A stretch of 64,000 nt of DNA from Pezicula radicicola (lineage: Eukaryota; Ascomycota; Leotiomycetes; Helotiales; Dermateaceae): the NCBI GenBank assembly GCA_003008705.1, contig PDUO01000069.1, positions 139,352 through 203,351 of the forward strand, in the 5' to 3' direction. Shown here piece after piece: positions 44,196 through 55,149 of this stretch. The number at the start of each line of letters is the position of its first letter. Within the stretch, counting starts at the first letter, position 1. The position numbers were made by a program, and so were the translations under genes. The notes beneath the pieces are model-generated. The model ran no database searches. It had not been told where the DNA came from and worked only from the letters and a program-made list of their open reading frames with translations.

Positions 44196-44997
44196 GATGG
44201 TGATGTGCGGTGCATACAAACAAACAAACAAACAAACGATGCCAGAAGATGAATGTTGAGACTGGAGAAGACAAAGGAAGGACATGTTAGGCAGATAGGA
44301 AGATACGAAGATGATACGAAGATTGATCACCTGACTGCACCAAAGCCAGCTCTTGCTACAGAGTAAACAGGATGTGGTGTGTCGTGATGCGTGCAAATCA
44401 TGTCTGGAGTGAGACTCGACATGTTTAATATTGTGAAGCCGGCAAGAATCTTTGTGTCACAAACAATCAGAACGTAGTTAATTGAGTAAAGACCAAAGAA
44501 TTTTGGTTTGGCATCCACAACACTCCCCCCCCTCTGTTGCCCCTTAATGACCCCTTAATGACCTTCCAAGTCTCTGGTATACCTACAAATCAACCACTAT
44601 TAGAGCTCAGATTAATTGCACTTGTACAGTACAGATTCACCAAGTACCTCGAGCAGAAGCAGCTACAAAAAGCAAGTATACCTATTGGATTAAGGAATTA
44701 AAGTAAGCTTTAGGGTCAAATTCAGGGGTTTTCTATAAGCTTACAGGCAGCGTTGTTGCGTATGTACAATAGGACGTTGTCGATAGAAATTAAGGCTGAC
44801 TGGCTATTTATTACATAATATCCGGTTCACAGAGAAGTAAGCAGTAAGTAATAGTTCCAATAAACGCTGACGCTTTATAGCAAAGGGGAAACCACTGGTG
44901 ATAATGTAGCAAAGCTAACTCTAAAGTAGTTATTTACCCATATATTCAACGGAAAGATATGTAGAATCAAAGAGGAGCCCCTGTTACCCTCCTAATT
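44196..44997. other. Intergenic, simple repeats
   Basis: Contains a CAAA tetranucleotide run (44215-44235) and a C-tract (44523-44531). Nothing else was recognised. Confidence 0.5.
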
Positions 44998-45760
44998 TAT
45001 TCCTTCGAGCGCGACGTAATAAGTTGTAGATACTCTTGCTGCAATTTCAACATTTCAGCTTCATCCTTCTTCATCCTCTTGATCTAATCTTCCAATTCCG
45101 TACTCGTTTCCTGTTCTTTCTGAAGTTTATTAAGAAGCCATTCATGTGCTGCTTTATGGTCAAAGAGTTGTAATTGCTATATTTCCACCCCCAATATTAA
45201 TCAGGAGTGAGAGAAAGGAGTGATAGGATAAGGAAGGAATTAGAGGAGTTAAGTGAAAGACCGGCTATTATACTTGCAAGTTTTCGGATTGCGTTGTTCT
45301 GTTCAATCTCCAAAGCCGAATATCCATGTTCCTTCCAGATCAGATTATTTTCACGTAGGTCTTCCTTGTAGTTCTGTTATATAAGCGTTAGCTGTATGCC
45401 GGAATAAGATACATAGATGTACTTTACGCATTTCGGGGTCTGTTGATAGGTATCTTGGCATTTTAGTATCTGTGAATTCGATCCGTTGTAGATTTATTGT
45501 ATTAGCTATGTTTTAATGCTATGTACTAACAGAGAGCGAGAGCACTTGAACAAATACCTCTGGGTTTTGACTTGATGTTTTATGGGGCAATAACTGGTGC
45601 TTTTGATACTGGGCTTCTTTTCCATTTGACTTGTTTATTTTCAATGGCTCTTGATTCAAGTTAGAAACTTGGTGCTTGGTGCGCAGATGAAGAGTAATCT
45701 CGTCATCCGAAATATATACCACATGCTTCACAACTGATCCACGTGCCTTGTTTCAAATCT
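44998..45760 (-). pseudogene. Relic of a small spliced coiled-coil protein gene
   Basis: Minus-strand exons can be followed: VVKHVVYISDDEITLHLRTK to KTSSQNPE (45731-45560); intron with GTATTT donor and ACAG acceptor; ILKCQDTYQQTPKC; intron (GTAAAG..GCTAAC..ACAG); NYKEDLRENNLIWKEHGYSA with LEIEQNNAIRKLAS; then QLQLFDHKAAHEWLLNKLQK, STELED, TAG, IKRMKKDEAEMLKLQQEYLQ, LITSRSKE and stop. The charged heptads indicate a coiled coil. The TAG stands where CAG is likely, the last splice is out of phase, and a TGA lies near the N-terminus. The family was not recognised. Confidence 0.45.
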
Positions 45761-45814
45761 CATCGACGTAAAACAATTTTCACGCTAGCAAAACTGTCCA
45801 GTCCACCTCATTTC

Positions 45815-48730
45815 TCAACTACCAAGTGATGATCCAAATAAGGCTTGTTCAGTCATACCCTGGCGTGAAAATGTATTCTCAAGATCACAGGCGAGTAAAA
45901 CTTCCTTCATGGAGTACGATTTAAACCCTTTTCCATTAACTAAATCCAGCTCTGTCGCAGCGGAGAGTAGATGAGCAAATTCTTCTCTAGTAAAGTCTGT
46001 TGTTATAGCACCTGCTTGGGAACGAACGGAATCCGGAAGTCCGCAGAGAACATAGAATAGAAGAAGTTGGATCCCAGGCTGACCTCGTAAATGGCTTAGA
46101 AGACTTGCCCACTTCGGAGACCAGTCCTCATCGATGACTCGCGTTAGAAAGTTGTGGCGTTCCTGTTCTGTTAACAGAGGTAGTGCCGGACCCAAATAAT
46201 CTGCAACTCGCTGATTCTCTCGAAGTTCACTTATCTGCGCGTATCGACTGAAATTGCAAACTAGAAATTGGTTCGCATCGAAATCAGCCTCGTCTGGAGC
46301 GAAACGAACGAGAATTCCCATCAAATATTGAACGATCAAAACAACACCACTTTGCTGAAGATGTTCTGCAACGCCTTCACGGATTACTGAGTAGCCCTCA
46401 CCAGATGTCATGAATTCTTTCACAGTCTGGTGAATGAATTGTACGGGAGCTTCTTCAGCGGGGAAAATGTCATCTATGGAATTAGGCTCATGATCATCCA
46501 CATCATTTACGTGTAGCGGAATCTTCTCTCTAGCGACTTCCAGAAGACCCCATGAGCGACTATTAAGCCGGCGCTCCATTTGATCAGTGGATAGCCTTTC
46601 AAGATCTGGGGAGGTCACTTTCCCAGTTGTCAAAAACATTGCCGCACCTAGGAACTCGTACAGCTTGAATGGCTCAAATGCATGAGTCGCAAGCTGAAAC
46701 ATAACATACGCTTCATGTCGGTGCTTGGGTAGTGTTCTTGTCGATGTGCGTCGCGTTCGACGCAAAGCTCTTGTGTACAATTCCTCAAGCTCGCTTGGAA
46801 TTGTCAACAGAAGCTCTCTTAGCTCATCGATGGTGTCTCCTTCGCATATCCCTTCAACGATCTCATCAAGGACCAAACGTACCCACAGGAAAACACCCTC
46901 CGCTCGAGAAACAACTTCAGCAATCAAGACGTTAAATTTCGCTTGAACCTTTTGAGGGATGACGCCTTTCAATTCAGTGTCCAACCTTCCTCGTGCATAC
47001 TTCTGTATGTCGCTGGAGGTGTATTCTTGGATCGCAAAACCTGGACAAAATCTGAAAGCGTCTTTGAAAAGGTTCTCCGGGCGCCCTGCGACACACAAGC
47101 GTAATTTAAAATGGTCGTTTGCTGTTTGATGTCGCAACTTGCTGAGTAGTGAAAGTAAATCCTTGTGATTCCCGCCATGCTCGTCCAGAGCATCGACGAA
47201 AATGCAAACATTGAGGTCGACTTTGGTATCATTGCCAATTGATAGCAATGCTTCTTCAAGTTCTGCCAGTTCCCAGAACTCCGATCGTTCGGTCTTGTGA
47301 GAATCAAGCTCCATGAATCGGCGGAATGTTGGAAGGACAATATGAAAGATGTCCTTCCTCTGTTCCAATACCTGAAATAACACTTCTCCCAAGAAGCCTC
47401 GCATAGTCTTCTGGATTGAAGACCCCCGATCATGGAAAAAAAATCCTATGACAATCCATGAACTCGCATGGTATTCTGCAAGTAGCTCCTTTGTCCGTTG
47501 ATGCGTCATGGCAAACTTCATAGCAGTCGACTTCCCAGATCCCGGTTTGCCCTGGATCCAGTATATGGGCTCCAAGATAGCCCCTCGAAGCCAGTCTTCA
47601 AAGCTTAATCCTGATTCGAATATCCAGCTAAATGTGTCCTCATATACGTGGTCAACCTCGAGGAGCCGCCTCCTTGCGTCAACGAAATTCAGAGAACGCA
47701 AGCACGTGCGGTACTGCTCATCAAATATGAGGCCATCTGGAATCGGTTTTGGATTCTTCCCCAACCATGTTGGCTGAAACTTATCATGAGGGATGGATAT
47801 CCATCTCCGAAGCACACCAACTACTCTCTGAAAATTGGCATCATCCTCGGAATTAAACTTAGCCATGTCTCGATGGTTGGCGTGCAATGAACCGCGCGTT
47901 TCATCAAAATATCCAATTGTCGAAGAAAAATTGTCCACGATCATCATACCATGAGTGTCTAGCTCTTCTCTAAATGAATGTACCTTTATGCGACCCAAAG
48001 CAAGAAGTTGGCCAAAACTGCGAGAAATACGCTCTAGGACCTCGGAATTTACCTGGAGCTCACGAAGAATATCGGTCTTTGTGTCTTGAGCGAAGATCTT
48101 TACTATGTCCAGGGCAAGTTTTCCTAAAGTTGCAGTCTTGGAGCCGTGATGAGGCGTCCCTAAAAATAAAACCCCAATCGAGGCGGTTACGATTTCGTTG
48201 AGAGATGTATTCTCAGTAGCTGAAAGTTGCAATGCATCTTTCACGACAATTCCACCTAGGCTGTGAGCAATGAAGATAATTGGTCTTCCCTTGTCCCATC
48301 TTGTTCTTCGTATGTGGGAAAGGTCACCGAGGAGGTTCTCTGAGTGATGGTATATTGTCGACTTAGACGATCCAGATAAGAACTGCTTGATGCTCACGTC
48401 ATAACCCCAAGTCATGATTCTTGCATCAGGGAACTCTGTTGGTAGGAGGTCTCGCGGCCAGAAGATTCGATCTGTTCGTTCGTGGTTCTCGATTTTGGCC
48501 CGCTTTTGGCGCGGTGATGATTCGTTCCAATGCGTGGGGAGCCTCGCGGACCAAGTATTCTCTGGGTTCCCAAAAAGACCATGCACGAAGACAATGCTGT
48601 AGTGTAATTAGCATCGTACGGTACACCTAACCAATTTCTTTCTCAGGTTGAAAACATACTCGACACTATGCGAATCTCTCTCGCTGGGTTCATAAACTAC
48701 TGTCAGACCAACGCTGCGTACCGAGGGCAT
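45815..48730 (-). CDS. NLR-type protein: alpha/beta hydrolase plus NACHT
   Basis: Two exons: 48730-48660 and 48596-45815 (63-bp intron, GTATGT donor, GCTAAT branch), 950 residues. Start MPSVRSVGLTVVYEPSERDS. The N-terminal ~300 residues form a PGAP1/DUF676-type hydrolase: IVFVHGLFGNPENTW, nucleophile in IFIAHSLGGIVVKDAL, GVLFLGTPHHGSK and the late histidine segment SLHANHRDMAKF. The NACHT follows: Walker A in YWIQGKPGSGKSTAMKF (about 370), Walker B in NVCIFVDALDEHGG (about 490), and SKLRHQTANDHFKLRLCVAG as sensor strand. A helical region with VQFIHQTVKEFM follows, the usual place of the STAND winged helix. There are no WD40, ankyrin or TPR repeats; the last ~200 residues are helical and unassigned. 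Fungal proteins of this build are candidate non-self sensors with an esterase/lipase effector. Confidence 0.92.
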
Positions 48731-50427
48731 GGTGGGTAATCCAATCTTTGAATCAAGAACCTTTGGTTAAAGCCCGGCTTTGGACAGTATATTCCTGTTG
48801 AAACATTAGACGAGATGGTCCATTTCCATTCCAGATCTATGATTTCCCAAGTTTAAGTAATAAGTCTAGAGGATGAGGTGATGTAGGGGCTGTGCGCGGG
48901 CTGTGCGCAGGCTATGCGTTGATCTGGTTTGGTTGGGGACCTGGACAATATCCCTTCGTGCACACCACACGCACATCTGATATGAAAATTATTTATCCTA
49001 TGAAAATTCTAGAATACTGCCAAATCTTGCTTCGTTCCTCAGAGGCTCATCTAGGCAAATCACGTGCGGTTTGCGCCACCTGTCTACAAAACTTAACTAC
49101 TCTGCCTGCGCCACCTAAGTTCTATCTGAAAGTGTATGGGACTCTAAAGAAAGAGTCTATGGCGATCCTAGAAGCCCTTCCACCGAACTTGCTCTAGAAG
49201 GAATTGCAGAGGGCATCCTATTCCGTGGCCGAGATTCTTCCACTTACACTACACTTGAGGATCTGCCATAGGGAACAAAGGCGGTTCCATAACCTTAGTG
49301 ATACGTGCAGAAATCCATTTGTTCTGGGGTAGAAGCGAGGGTTCTGGTGAGAGACCGAAAGAGCTCATCTGATTCAACTGCGTTGGTCTGTGACCATGTG
49401 TTAAAGTCAGCGCTTTCGGTCATGTTTTCTCGCAAACATTGTGACGTGTTGAAGTCGTTCAAGAGTAAATCACTGTCAAATGGTTGGATTGAGGGGTAAG
49501 TAGAGGTCGGTGCTCTAGCTGGAGATCCCAACAGCAATAGGGGCCGCCGGCTGAGATGGTCATTGCAACCAGCGTAATTAGACTACCGTCTAGACGGGTT
49601 TTGTAGGAGTATAACTTCAAGATCAAAGACTCCCAACTGCGCTAAAGCAACGTTCTAAACTGGGATGAACAGCGAAAAGACATTTCGTTTCGATGGCCGT
49701 GATCTCCCGGGTCGTCATTTTGCTGAAAGCGCTGAGATGGTCATGAGACATCCTGAAATGGCGGGGATCTAGAGTTGATGGGTTTGTTTGTGCTGCGGGA
49801 CTGATGGAAGTGGTGTCCCGGTAGATGTGTTGTTTTAATTGTTATTGTTGTTGTCCTCAACTAGTTCTGCCCTATGGTCTTCTCTGCTTGTTGTAGTGTT
49901 GCAAGTTGCTCCGGCGTATATCGAGTTATTACGTGTTTCTTCGTCTGCCAACGCTACGGCAGTCTATAAACCCCTCGCTTATAGTACGAGGCTACAGTAC
50001 TATACCTTTTCGTACCTGTCGTACATCCACATTTGTCTTATGCGAATTAAACCCAACAACATCTTATAGCACCTGATCTCTATTGTCTTGCGTCCGTTGG
50101 AGGAAACATCAACAAGACAGATGATGAAGTTTCTAGCCTCCTGTCGGAATGGAATACGATCCTGTCGTTTGCGCCCCTACACCCGAGCAAAGCGAAGGAC
50201 TTTGGTATATCATGAATAGGAGATGCTATGCGGTATAGAGACTATTTTCAGACACACAGGATGCTTCCTTCGCGGCTAAAATCTCTTGCGGCCCTAATAA
50301 GCATATTCCTAATCCTTTCCAACCCTGCTTTATATGTTCCTCGCTGTCCTACTCTATAAGGTACCAAACCTTTTACAGCAGAAGCAGCCCCTCCCTTGGG
50401 ATAGCCGTACGCTCACACTTGTACTAT
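48731..50427. other. Gene-poor stretch; upstream decayed part of the amidase relic
   Basis: Open frames at 48892-49197 and 49295-49537 start at non-ATG codons and have no recognisable domain. From about 50100 the sequence may be the eroded 5' part of the amidase gene, but no motif can be read. Confidence 0.4.
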
Positions 50428-51240
50428 CTAAAATCGCCCTCCAAACCTCTTAATAGCATACGAGTTTCGATCAAAGACCATATTGACTTAAGTGAGGTCA
50501 AGACGTTCCTTCCGTCTCGTGCGTGGAACGCATTATACGGAGAGCTAACAGAGACTACTCCCGCGGTAAAACGTCTGATTGATTTAGGGGCTGTAATGGT
50601 TGGCAAGATCAGATTGTCTTAATTTGCGGAGATTGAGCATCCTAAAGCTGACTGGGTCGATTATTACAGTCCTTTCAATGCGCGTGGTGATGGGTATCTA
50701 ACTCCAGAAAGGAGTAGCAGTGGTGCTGCCTCGGCGCTTGCGGCGTACGATTAGCTTGGCGTGAGTATTGAAACTGATAGTGACTCCCTCTTGTGTTGCT
50801 TAGGAAGCAGTGCTAAAAAGTTCTGAATAGCTGCTGGGAGCATCTGCGAGCCCTCCGCGAAACAGGGCCTGTTTTCCATTCGTCTAACCTTCGGGGGTCA
50901 CTCGATGGATGGCATATTTCCATTAGCAAGGTTAGTATCTCGGTCTTTCTTAATAATTCAAAAATATACGAAGGGTTGATGCGTTTTGGTCCTTTTGACA
51001 CTTCTGGGAACTTGTACGCCAAGAACCTACCTATCTCCATGGCAACTTCAATACTACGTATCCCTACTCGATGTAGATAATCACAAGTATGTCGGCCCAA
51101 ACGACTGCTTTACCTATCCGAATACAACTACGGCAACGAGAAGGTCCAGCAGGTGTTCGAAAGGTTTATGTCCCACGTAGAGACTCACTTAGGCGTGCAA
51201 AGAACAAGCCTCCGATTGTGAGATATCTAATACTATTGCC
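50428..51240 (+). pseudogene. Amidase-signature enzyme relic
   Basis: The plus strand reads PLNSIRVSIKDHIDLSEVKT (the catalytic-lysine region), [60 protein letters not shown], the serine-rich amidase signature, then AAYD, TAG, LGVSIETDSD, and in later frames AKQGLFSIRLTFGGHSMDGI and NEKVQQVFERFMSHVETHLG. Disruptions: a TAA before FAEIEH (CAA expected), TAG where TGG is expected, further stops and frameshifts. Amidase-signature enzymes hydrolyse amides through a Ser-cisSer-Lys triad. This copy is not translatable. Confidence 0.8.
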
Positions 51241-51382
51241 CTTCGCCTACAGTCCAAGAGAGATATACTGCGACAACGCGTTTTCCAAGATCTTTTAAGA
51301 TCACCCATCGCACTGCAAATGTCGAATATCAGGCCCTGTTAGGCTGTATCGCAGGTATTTGCAGCTGCACAGGATACGCATT

Positions 51383-51999
51383 TCAATGCGCTGCCGAGTG
51401 AGCCATGAAGCGACCAAATACCATGCTTCCCAGGAAAACACCTGCAAGAATCGATAGAAAATAGCCGACATTCATAGTCATCACCGCGATCATCCTGCCA
51501 CAAGGTTAGTAGCCTCTCTGAGTTCCGATCTGATACTTCACACTAACAGTAGATAGCCGGTGCCTGTAAGAGCGACATCCATTGACGCCAGCATTACAGC
51601 TTCATTGACTCTCCATGGGCGGGTTGTCGCTTTGACATCGGCCGCATACGGATATATCAGACCTCCACTACGCCGGCGTTTGGCTACGGCCAGGACTTCG
51701 AAGAAATTGATGCGAACCGCCAACAAAGCCCGGAAGATGGTCGCAAAAGCTATCAGAAATATGCAAGTTCCAGCGTAGAGTCCTGTCGAGCTGGGAGTCC
51801 AGGATGAGGAAAATAGAGGCGTACTTGTCGAGGTAAAGAACGTCATGGACATTGAGTCCATCCCCATCAGCGTCGTGCTAGATGACGACGACATGTCCAT
51901 GGAGCTGGCTGTTGAACTAGCCATGGACATTGCCAACGTGGTGCTTGTTGCAGACCCAGACATAGACATTGTCATGCCGGACATCGACATGCTGTCCAT
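51383..51999 (-). CDS. Ctr-type high-affinity copper transporter
   Basis: Two exons: 51999-51548 and 51494-51383 (53-bp intron with a perfect GCTACTAAC branch site), 187 residues. The N-terminus is a string of methionine motifs (MDSMSMSGMTMSMSG and, later, MGMDSMSMTFF) that bind Cu(I) outside the membrane. TM1 is GLYAGTCIFLIAFATIFRAL; after a basic cytosolic loop (AKRRRSGG), TM2 carries the MxxxM selectivity motif in LMIAVMTMNVGYFLSI, and TM3 the GxxxG motif in GVFLGSMVFG. The trimeric channel imports Cu(I) across the plasma or vacuolar membrane. It is divergent from a ferric/cupric reductase gene that can supply Cu(I). The histidine-rich sequence just upstream in frame lacks an ATG and is probably 5' UTR. 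Confidence 0.92.
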
Positions 52000-52952
52000 A
52001 TCGATATGGCAGATGTGGTGGTGCAGAACCTTGGAAGAATGAATATAGTACTATTAGAGGCAGAGCTCGAAGTCAAAATAGCAATTTGTAGTGGGTGTTT
52101 GTTTCGGAGTAGTGGAATAGGTAGAATAAGTCGATAAGTTGGTTGTAAAATTGTAGGATTGCACTGTACCTATTTGCCCTTCCGTAACTACGACGAATGC
52201 GAATGCAAAGAAAGACATGTGTAGAATTCAGTTGGACAGTAGTACACTATTATCAGGTGCCAATCTTGCCAGGCGATAAAAAGCTGTAGCATAGACTCCA
52301 TTACAAAGGTACAGGGGGTCAAGATTGTAAGTGGGGGGTTGCTAGGGTGGTTGTTGATTCATACTATATCGAATAATCCACAAGCTGATTGGAGAAAAAT
52401 TTGATTTATTTGTTATTTTGTTGAAAATAACTAACTACTCCGTAACTCACATATAATTTTTACGGTACTCGCGGAGATATTACTTGTTCTGGCCTCCCAA
52501 CTCTTCTACGGAGTAAGCCTGTGCCGTCAAAATGTGCTCAAACATGCTCAAGATTCATTCGATCGCTACGAATCAAGCCAGAATCACACCACCTCAGAAT
52601 GGTACTATCCTACGAATTCCCTTACATTAGGTCGTTTTTATTATTTTCATCTAGTCCAGTTCTGGAACGTGGTCCTCAACTCCCATGTCGTCGAATAAGA
52701 TTTCGTCGATCTAAAAGCGAGTCACCGTAACGTTATGGATTGGGCTCGCGCGACATTTGTTGCGTGCTCCAATAACAAAGGCCCTGATACTAAATAAGAA
52801 GCAGTAATTGCTCAGCCTTGATTAAATCTCATTCTGCCCGCCCTTCTGTTACTATCGCACACGACAACGTCTAGGAAAAGAATCGTTTGCCTCGACGAAC
52901 TCTGTAGCGAACAGGGGAGAAGGCAATCAAGCCCTTGAAAACATTAGACACA
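52000..52952. promoter_or_regulatory. Shared promoter region of copper transporter and reductase
   Basis: 953 bp separate the two ATGs. No gene was found. Besides the motif pair at 52533-52550, ATTGCTCA occurs at 52807-52814. Control by a copper-sensing Mac1/Cuf1-like factor is inferred. Confidence 0.55.
52533..52550 (+). promoter_or_regulatory. Pair of Mac1-like copper-response motifs
   Basis: TGTGCTCA (52533-52540) is followed 2 bp later by CATGCTCA (52543-52550). Yeast Mac1 binds TTTGCTC-type sites, usually in pairs, and TGTGCTCA has, as I recall, been described for the Aspergillus fumigatus Mac1 homologue. The position, about 410-420 bp upstream of the reductase ATG and about 540 bp from the transporter ATG, suits joint control in copper starvation. 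Confidence 0.5.
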
Positions 52953-55149
52953 ATGGCCGACTGGCTCACTGCACCCATCCAGTTACATTCGAGTCGAGCG
53001 TTTGAGTGCGATCCGCTCACCACTGAAGAATGCGACTATTATAAGCAACGCTGGCATTTTTGGTATGAAATAAAGAGTCTACCATCAAGAAAACATGCGA
53101 GGAACTAACGTATTTCCGCCAGGTATATGGCTGATCATGTTTTTGCGCTGCCAACAGTAGCATTTTTCATGTGCGTCATTGGCACCTTTATTATTGGCCA
53201 CGTTATATCGTCGCAGGTGCTTGGATATCGCAGATTCCGAGGGCCTCCCATATGGCAGAAACTGATTGCCGTTGTTCGATACTTGTCGTACCGTGCCTTC
53301 CACGTGAGATCACTCCGATGGAACTCGGCTCCAGTTGGAATCTTGCTGTTAGGACTTGTGGGCACCGTTTTCTTCTTCTGTAAGTTGCAAACAAGAGATG
53401 TGCTGCTTCACCAGAATCACGTCAAAATTAAGCTGAAGGTTTGGCAGGTATGGACTTGATTCCACAACCCTATTACTGGCCAAATGAGATGTTGTATGGC
53501 GGTTCGCCACCACTGGCCACCAGGTCGGGATGGATGGGTCTGGCATGCATGCCATTTGTCTTGTACGTCAATGAGGCACAACAAAACATTAGGAACACTA
53601 ACACTGTCCAGTGCAACGGCGAGTAAGACGAACTGGATCACATTGTTGACGGGAGTTTCACACGAGAGACTTCAGGTCTTTCACAGATGGATCTCCTATG
53701 CCTTCTTTATACTTGCGCTTTTGCACACATTCCCATTCATTGTATACCACGTCCGGTGGCATGATATGGAGGACCATGTCGCTTCAAGTCTCATCTTCTA
53801 CTGGACCGGCATCGTCGCACTGATTTTCCAGGCGTGGCTTACCTTTGCGTCTCACAGTACAATCCGGTGAGTGACGATGAAAAAGCCATGGATACAAAGA
53901 ACGTGGCTGATTTAGTACACAGAAACCTTGGCTATGAATTCTTCAAGATATCACATTTCTTCGCTGTTGTTGTATTCATGGTGACATTCTTTTGGCACTG
54001 CGACTATACTCTCTCCTCATGGTAAGAACCATCACCTGCCATAACATACCACTATGCAGACATTGATACATCCAAAGGGACTATTTTATCGCTACGGCGG
54101 CCGTATATGTTCCTTGTTACGTCTACCCCTGGCTTCGAACTTGCTTCGAGTATGGCGTCGGTCAGAAAGCCCAAATCTTTGTAGAAGATAATGGCTTTAT
54201 TCGCATCACAATTCCAACCAAATTCGATTGGAAACCCGGACAGCATTGTTTCTTACGCTTTACAAGCTTTGGTCTACTGCAAGCTATCTCGGCTCATCCA
54301 TTTACCATCTGCTCCTCGCCTTCAATGCAGCCGAATGAGCAGTCTGAACTCGTCTTTTACATCCGCCATCAGGGCGGCTTCACTGCCAGACTATATCAGT
54401 ACGCTCTAGAACATCCTGGCGCCTTCGTATCTGTACTTGTCGACGGTCCCTACGGAGGTATCAATCTACGAAAATATTACGACAGTGACCATCTTCTTGT
54501 CATCGCAGGTGGCTCAGGCGCCGGTTGGTGTTTGCCATTTATTGAGGGATTTCTCAGATATGGTCTAATGTCAACTGATGAAGAGCACGGCCAAGTTGCC
54601 CCCACCAAGGACAAGGAAACTCTCCCCGTCGAAGGCCTTCGTGGTTGTCACAGCTCCTCTGGGCCTCTCTCACTGCGCGTCATCTTGGCGAACCGAGACA
54701 TTAACAGCCGTATATGGTTTCTCCAAACCGTAGGCGAGCTACTATCGAAGTACTCAGCAACAGATTCATCATCCAACATTCGTGTACAGGTGTATCTGAC
54801 TGGAGATGCCGCAGAAAAGGCGGACCTATCGAACAAAGTTCCAGACCATCCAACGCATCCAACGAGCTCGAATGAATCTACCTCGTCGGCTGACAAGACT
54901 ACTACTCCGGAAGACAGAAATAAGGCCACTGTGACAGGCAAGGAATTCGAGGGTCGGCCACAGCTACCGCTAATTGTTCAGGAGGCAGCTAAAGTGGCAG
55001 AAGGTCAATCGCTCGGTGTCTTCGTCTGCGGGCCTATCACAATGCAAAATGATGTGGGAAATGCTGTTGCCAACGAAAACCTGAACATTCTCAAAGGTTC
55101 CAAGGCCGGTGGAGTTTATTTGCACTCGGAGCACTTCTCGTGGGCATGA
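52953..55149 (+). CDS. Ferric/cupric reductase transmembrane component (FRE family)
   Basis: Six exons: 52953-53062, 53123-53379, 53448-53562, 53612-53866, 53923-54021, 54078-55149; all phases agree and give 635 residues. The N-terminal half has about seven membrane spans with the heme-ligand histidines in LQVFHRWISYAFFILALLHT and KISHFFAVVVFMVTFFWHCD. The C-terminal half is cytosolic: FAD site HPFTICSSP, NADPH-pyrophosphate loop VIAGGSGAGWCLPFIEGFL, a disordered Ser/Thr-rich insert (54835-54950) and the FVCGPITMQNDV end. It moves electrons from NADPH through FAD and two hemes to extracellular Fe(III) or Cu(II). The divergent Ctr gene points to copper uptake. The N-terminal extracellular part is short, and no cleavable signal peptide is evident. 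Confidence 0.92.

Noticed and set aside
44215..44236. CAAA tetranucleotide run considered as CRISPR-like or regulatory repeat
   Set aside because: Ordinary microsatellite; CRISPR arrays are not expected in a fungus and there are no spacers.
48892..49197. Open frame of 101 codons upstream of the second NLR
   Set aside because: GTG start, no domain, no splice signals, and composition unlike neighbouring genes.
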